Under the pieces are notes generated by a model. The model had not been told where the DNA came from, ran no database searches, and saw nothing but the letters and a program-made list of their open reading frames with translations. Positions 58,137 to 64,000 of a stretch of DNA of 64,000 nt are shown in pieces (position 1 is the first letter of the stretch; each line of letters begins with the position of its first letter). The position numbers and the translations under genes were made by a program. Source of the DNA: Hevea brasiliensis (taxonomy: Eukaryota > Streptophyta > Magnoliopsida > Malpighiales > Euphorbiaceae); NCBI RefSeq assembly GCF_030052815.1, contig NC_079510.1:52294725-52358724 (forward strand). Reading direction: 5' to 3'.

Positions 58137-58400
58137 TATGAAGTTAGATGTTCAGAGGAAGAAGAGAGAACAGAAAAGAGAGTGAGAGAGTGGCAGTGAG
58201 TAGAAAGAAGATTCTGCAACAAAGTGAGAGAGTGGAGATAGAGCTGTAGGTGTCAGAAAATAGAAAGAGAAGAAAAGACAAGTGTGAGGAGTTAGGAGGT
58301 TGAAATGACGGGAAAGAGGTGAGGAATTACCAAAAAGACGTATGTATCCCAATGTCTGGACGAAAGAGTACAGTAGAGTTTTGAGTGTTTATAGTTTATT
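58137..58400 (-). promoter_or_regulatory. 5' UTR and core promoter of the At1g16860-like gene
   Basis: On the minus strand a TATAAAC element lies at 58388-58394, about 255 bp before the ATG. Downstream is a long pyrimidine-rich leader (CTCTCACTCTCTTTTC-type, 58160-58200), a common feature of plant 5' UTRs and Y-patch promoters. The transcription start is inferred near 58360. Confidence 0.4.
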
Positions 58401-59119
58401 TTGATTTTGATTTTCCATTTCTATCCTCCAAGGCACTTGCAAATTGCAATCTTGTCTTTTTTATATAATTAATTTTAAATAAATTTAAAATTTTATAATT
58501 TTAAAAATATTTCAATTAAAGTAAATTAAAACTAAATAGTTTTTGTTACCTTTCTTTAGCATTTTTATTTAGCAATACCTTCCCATGGCATACACATGTA
58601 TGAGGAAATTTCTGCTGCTGGTGCTGGGTCATGCCATAGACATCTGCTTTGCCGCGTTAAACAGTATTTCGGCTTGAGTTGTACTCACAGAAAAGAATGG
58701 CTTAAAGATTATTAGTTTTTCATATTCACACGAACTGCACACAAAAGAGGGTAATGCTGGAATTCCATTACTCAATTAGGTCGGTGGCGATTTAAAGGAC
58801 GAAAATATCCTTGTTGTGCCATAAATGAGCAGCAATCAGCACGCAGGAAGCAGACAAGACAAGCACACGCTATACTAAAATGATACATGCTACAGAATGA
58901 GGTAGCAGAGTTGAGGATAAGCTTGCTTCATCTTGGGCTGGACCTAGCTGGAGGACTTTGTTGGACTTGCCACTTAATTTGCAAGTGGCTTTTGCCCATC
59001 CCTATTCTCTACAATGAGTTTCCTTTCTTCTTCATTCAACCTTCAATTTAGAAAGCCCAAGAAGCTGAAAACGATGATGTAACCCAACTTGCAAGGGCTT
59101 AGCTACGCTACACACAGGG
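58401..59119. other. Intergenic sequence upstream of the membrane-protein gene
   Basis: AT-rich to about 58560, then more balanced. No ORF, promoter or RNA gene could be supported. The right edge, CAGGG (59115-59119), is the target duplication of the following solo LTR. Confidence 0.4.
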
Positions 59120-60375
59120 TGTCACGATCCAAAATTTTAAACTGTGACCGATGCATAATTTAAGTATTTTTAAATCGTGTAAATTTTATTAGAATATCTT
59201 GAATGAATATATTGTCACTTACTAATTCCAAAAAATAGACAAAATCTAAATAAACAAAATACTGAATAAACATCATAAATATCTCATAAGTAAACTGCGG
59301 AGTCTCTACAGATTTCAAATAAAAATTTAAATTGTTCAATAAACTAAACTAATTATTAGTCCGAAAAAATATGAATTCGGGCATATCATGAGAACAAATC
59401 AAATATTGTCCCTCTCCAGAAAATAGACTGAATATTTGGATCAGCTACAGAATTGTACTGATCTGAAACAGATAACAAACAGAGAAAACGTGGTTTGAGA
59501 ACGGAATAGGAACAGGAACAGGCAGACGCTTGATTAATTTCACAATAAATTTTCTATTCAATAAAATCATGCTCGTGTTGTCAAAATCATTAATAAAATA
59601 ATTTCATAAAATATATATATAAAAGAAATTCATTCAATAAAAATTTTATGGTACAGTGCACCAGGGTGATGATACCTCACATCACCAAAAGCCAGATGGT
59701 AAGCGTACCACCAGATATTGGATACATTTCTCCTCCTTCACAGATATCAATGCATATGATACTAATGCAAATCATAAACTACAATGATGCATGACTCGAC
59801 AATGCAATCTAATACCGTGATAGTCCACACGGTAGGGCCAGAAAACAGAAACAGATACTAGGCACAGGTACCAATTCAAAACAGAAAATCAATTTGTACA
59901 AATCAATCAAAATCAATAAAAAATTTTAGATAGCAAATAATAACTGATAGTGCAATTTCAATAGTTTATTTCAATAATTTTAGAGAGTTAATAAGATCAA
60001 ATTAATTTCAAATCAATTCAGTGTAATACATCGGTAAATTTTATAACCAAATATCAATCAATATAAATACATTAAAAGCCCGTTCCCAGAATCATAATGG
60101 CTCTAATGCAGAGATAGTTGACAAAATCAATTATTTAACTGAAATTGAAATAAAATTCAATAATAAAATAAAACTCTAGAAAATCACATGTAAAATAATT
60201 GTTAAAATATTGATTTAAAATTTCATTTAATAATAAACTTAATGCTAAGAAATTTTAAAATAGACTAAAACGGTGTCATGTACTATAATTACCACTCACC
60301 TGGAACCTCTAAAATAATGATTATTTTGAATGAACGAATAAAAGAGAAATATCAAATAACAATAAAATAAAATAA

Positions 60376-60426
<51 letters not shown>

Positions 60427-61039
60427 ATATATAATCTAAATTCAAAGTTATTGTTTTCACAGTAATTATGATTAACCCAATTCAGTACCAATAGTCAAAA
60501 AGAAGAAAAATAAATTTCTAGAGTAGTTGTAACGGTTTAAGGAGAGAAAATAAAATCGAGTTCACCTATTATTGAACAAAAAACGAGAATTTTTATCTTA
60601 AAAACAGAATCGAATGTGATGAATAGAGAAATAAAAATTTAGGGATTCTCTACGCACATCAAATTATAAATCGTAAATTTTTTATATATTTATATATATG
60701 TACATAAATAACAATAATTAAAAGATAATAAAAATACCTGTTGAGAGTATTTAGTAGAAAAAGGAGGTAACAAACAGGTTTTGAAAGCAAAGTTTAGCAG
60801 AAGAGATGATTAGGGTATATATATATTACAAGAGTTCTATTAAGTGTAGAATGGGATAAGAGTTATTATTGAACTAGGTTGTTCAGATTGCAGATATATA
60901 TTAAATTTCAAAAATAATATACATATATCTAAAAATAAATAAGCAGGTCATCCAATAAAATATATATTTTTTATAAATATATTAAAGTATTATTAGCTAA
61001 TTAAAATAAAATAATAATAAATATATATGGGTTTCCACA
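59120..61039. mobile_element. Solo LTR, 1.92 kb, TGTCACG-type
   Basis: Starts TGTCACGATCC and ends GGGTTTCCACA, flanked by CAGGG on both sides (59115-59119, 61040-61044). Very AT-rich and noncoding; contains an (AT)21 microsatellite at 60381-60422. The start resembles that of the solo LTR at 61554 and of the C2 LTR end. The gypsy assignment and orientation are inferred from the ends only. Confidence 0.55.
60381..60422. repeat. (AT)21 microsatellite
   Basis: Uninterrupted AT dinucleotides over 42 bp, within the solo LTR; likely length-polymorphic. Confidence 0.95.
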
Positions 61040-61044
61040 CAGGG

Positions 61045-61553
61045 CTTAACGAGGCTCGCCACGGATCATCGCCTTCCTCGTAACCATCCCTTTCCAAGGC
61101 TTGCCCACTTGCCCTCCTCACCTACTCCACCCACTTTACATTTCATGTATTATATATTCACCCACCATCACCACCACCATCATCATTATCAATTTCAATT
61201 AAGACTTAAACTTGAGATTTTGTCGTTTAAAAATTAATTTTTTATCTAAAAAATAGAAATTCAAACTTAACACCTATATCTTTACTGAACAAGTTAAAAA
61301 ACTACTTCAATATAATTGAATTAAAATTTATTAATATTGATACTTCTATCTCAAAATCTTAGTTAAATAGTTAAATTTATATCTAGCATGACAGCCAAAT
61401 AGTCAAAATCACTTTTAGCATGGCAATCAAGAAGATAGATGATAATTTAAACAAACGAGCCTAACAAGTAGAAGACTGAATAAACCTTCATTTGCCCAAC
61501 AAGGCGAACGAATATCATACCGAGCAAGCAATTATGACAAAGCAAAGTCTGAA
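61045..61553. other. Low-copy-looking intergenic spacer
   Basis: A CCACC/ATC-rich simple stretch lies at 61125-61190. No gene recognised. Ends with CTGAA (61549-61553), the target duplication of the next solo LTR. Confidence 0.4.
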
Positions 61554-63206
61554 TGTCACGACCCGAACTCATGGGCTGGATCAGCACTAAGACCTAGGCC
61601 AGCCTAAAGCCCGCGAGGCTCATAGTAAGCCTTATCGTTCCCCAAACCCATGACCAGACCCAAAATTTAAGCCCAACATGCATATAAAATAAATTAAATC
61701 AAATTATTATAATTTTATTTCAAGCCAATTTATTCTAATAATCTCAGAATATTTAATGAATTTTTAGAGCTCGTTTGAGTGGTTTTTGCAAAAAGGTTAA
61801 TTTCAGGGATTAAAATATAATTTTTAAGATTATGAGTATTGACTGTTTTGGAGGGTCCAGGAGAGGTCATATGACGTTGATGAGATATGATTATGGAAAT
61901 TGAGATTTAGAAGCATTATTTGAATCTTTTTGCAAGTTGGATAGGTCCTAGGTATAAGAGAGACTCTGCCGAATTTTCGGCACAACTTAGGGTGTCTTTG
62001 ATCATTTTTAAACTTGTATTGAGTCAAATATATTAAATAATTACAATGAAATTGTCAGGTGAGTTGGGACAACCTTCCTCCTTCGCTCAGCCGCCGCAGT
62101 GACCTCGGTTTAAGTCTGTGAGTAGAATATTAATTTTAATTATAATTTCAATATTATTATATATTCAAGGCATGCCCATGCATCACCTATAAATATATTT
62201 ATATAGTTAAATACTAGGTACGTTTTATGTTGCATTTTTGGTTAATGAAATGTTTATGAATGTTGTTTTATGGTAATTTAGAGCAGTGTGCGTATGTTGG
62301 TGTGCATGTGGTGTATGATATTGGTTATGGACTGGACGGGTAGACGCAGTTGAAGCTTGACTTGCTGGAACTCGATCCTTTATGGATAAGTCAGGATAGG
62401 AGCGGCTCAAGATGATCTCGCTGGCCCTCATATTTGGTTTATTAATAGAAGTCCGACTTGAGAGATACTCGCTGACAGATGTTGGATTAAGAGAGCTGTT
62501 CAAGGAATCAGCTCTCATATATGTATTGTTTAAATACTATTGGGTGTGTGAGTGCTCCAAATTACATTTTTGCTGTTGTGATATGATTTGTATGAAAATT
62601 ATGATGGTGTTGCATTTCACTCTTCAGGATGCATTAGCTTTAGATAACTATAGAAATTATAGTTAAAATTGGTATTTTACTCTCTAAGTCAAATGCTCAC
62701 TCCTGTTCACCTTATTTTTTTAGGATACAGGAGATTTCTTATTGAGTTCTAACCTGCCTCTCTCCCTCGCAGGTCATCTATTAATGTCTATGATGTTTTG
62801 TATAATTTTACTAACTTCTAGAATTTCGCATGTGTTAGAAGTACTTTATTTGATTTGGGTCTATATTATAATTGCCACGTTAGTTTGTAAACCTATTAAA
62901 TGCATGCATGACTGGGTTGGATGAGGGAGCTGAGCTCCCATTGTATTTTATGACATTATGAGTATGTGGAGGGTGAGCTGAGCTCCTCAAATGATTATAT
63001 ATTATACTTACAGGTCAGGCGAGTTAAAAACTCCCTGTTGTATGGTCTATGTTATGGCTGGATTCTGTCTGGTTGAATTCTTGAAATTGGGCTTAAAATG
63101 GGCCTTAGGATTAGGTTAAGGAATAGTTAGACTTATTACAGGCGTCGAGGACTTTAGGCTGGTCTAGGTCCTAGTGCTGGTCCAGCCCATAGGTTGGGTC
63201 GTGACA
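61554..63206. mobile_element. Solo LTR, 1.65 kb, with long palindromic ends
   Basis: Flanked by perfect CTGAA duplications (61549-61553, 63207-63211). It starts TGTCACGACCC and ends GGGTCGTGACA. The first ~75 bp are the imperfect reverse complement of the last ~75 bp (TGGGCTGGATCAGCACTAAG versus its inverse at the other end). No coding content. TG..CA ends and 5-bp duplication point to an LTR rather than a DNA transposon. Confidence 0.65.
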
Positions 63207-63324
63207 CTGAATCTCACGAACCGAGTAATAATCACACCAACAATCAAGTAAAAAGAGATTTTATGAAGACAATTTCAAAATTTGAGAGAAGATAATCTCT
63301 ATAAAAATAGTAACGACTATTTCT

Positions 63325-63500
63325 CTAAAAAGTCTATAAATACTAACCAAGTGACGAGAAATAGGTACGTATATTTATTCAGCAATTCTTATCAAATAGT
63401 TCTCTAATATTTTCTTAAATATCTCAACTAGATCTCTAACTTGAGTATTAGAGTGGCCTGCCATTAGGCCATCCACCTTATATTTTCTCCTATTGCATGT
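63325..63500 (+). repeat. Possible R/U5 fragment of a Tat/Retand-type LTR
   Basis: CTATAAATACTAACC near 63337, a GGTACGTA block, and CTAACTTGAGTATTAGAGTG followed by GCCTGCC resemble the R/U5 of Retand-type LTRs (TTGAGCGTCGGAGTG signature). Surrounding sequence shows no element structure, so the call is tentative. Confidence 0.35.
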
Positions 63501-64000
63501 TTACGTGGCTTCAGGACTAGAACTAAAACTCCTCCGATAGCATAAAATATTATTTTTTTAAACCTATTTTTTTCCATACTCATATATACCATCTCATACT
63601 AATCCTAACGTGTATATACTATATATAACAAAACATGGTTTTAGCCAAAATTTTTTTTTAAAATTTGATTTCAGTGCAATTAAAATTTAAATTTAAAATA
63701 TAATATATTTAAAGATAACTCCTATAATACTGAATTAATACCTTTATATTTTGTTATAATCATTGTAAAAATTATATTAGTATTTGCATAATATATGTAT
63801 TTTTTTTTACTTTAAAATCAAGTTATATAAATATATTAGTCCATTTGGATTAGAGTTGAAATGTTAATGAATTTTATAAAAAATTATGGAGTTCATTTAT
63901 AAATCAAATTTTATTTATAAATCTAAATTTAGAATTCTATAAAATTTATTATATCTCAATCAAATTTTATTAATTTGGATAAAATGCTTAAAGTGTAATC
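63501..64000. other. AT-rich sequence, nothing recognised
   Basis: A/T-rich to the window end; no ORF or repeat structure supported. Confidence 0.5.

Noticed and set aside
59111..61044. A Mutator-like element with a 9-bp duplication CACACAGGG
   Set aside because: No terminal inverted repeats; TG..CA ends with a 5-bp CAGGG duplication explain the boundaries better.

Overview
The window is plant nuclear DNA, almost certainly from a repeat-rich eudicot. It contains one complete intron-bearing gene (55177-58136, minus) for a two-span membrane protein of the Arabidopsis At1g16860 family, one decayed gene fragment (an SDR dehydrogenase, 39060-39416), and a dense set of retrotransposons. The species cannot be fixed from the sequence; the repeat content fits Malpighiales such as Hevea or Manihot, but that is a guess.

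Left block (1-35256), a nested stack. The oldest visible layer is a minus-strand Tekay-like chromovirus (C1). Its ~3.7 kb 5' LTR is split (27725-30044 and 33887-35256) by a related 3.84 kb solo LTR in opposite orientation (30045-33881, target duplication TTGAC). The C1 gag (26862-27662) is cut by the LTR start of a second element (C2). The C2 LTR lies in three pieces (25474-26861, 22492-23360, 5238-6925) because a copia-like solo LTR (23361-25473) and a 15.6 kb Tat-lineage Ty3/gypsy element (6926-22491) landed in it. C2 continues as a primer-binding site and gag debris (4380-5237). Positions about 310-3302 are the 3' part of another Tat LTR, inverted relative to the first.

The Tat element runs on the minus strand: a 147-bp 5' LTR remnant, an ORF1 remnant, gag, protease, G-patch, RT, archaeal-type RNase H, integrase, a tandem-repeat 3' UTR, and a 5.4 kb 3' LTR. 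That LTR carries an antisense (plus-strand) gene-like region (9400-11679): a TATA motif, a 137-aa ORF with a counterpart in the other LTR copy, and a ~500-codon ORF resembling the 'putative gypsy type transposon' family. This is the most unusual feature of the window.

Middle (35257-41323): two small Reina-like chromoviruses lie tail to tail. They are followed by the last two exons of an SDR pseudogene, an L1-type LINE scrap and AT-rich spacer.

The 41324-52780 interval is a young, almost intact Athila-type element (minus strand). It has 1.48 kb LTRs about 1-1.5% diverged by hand count, target duplication ATAGT, a tRNA-Asp type primer site, and gag-protease and RT-RNase H-integrase reading frames separated by one frameshift.

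Right (52780-64000): a 5'-truncated RTE LINE with a 17-bp target duplication, the At1g16860-like gene, two solo LTRs (59120-61039 and 61554-63206) with 5-bp target duplications, and a possible old Tat/Retand LTR piece. No tRNA, rRNA or CRISPR feature was seen.
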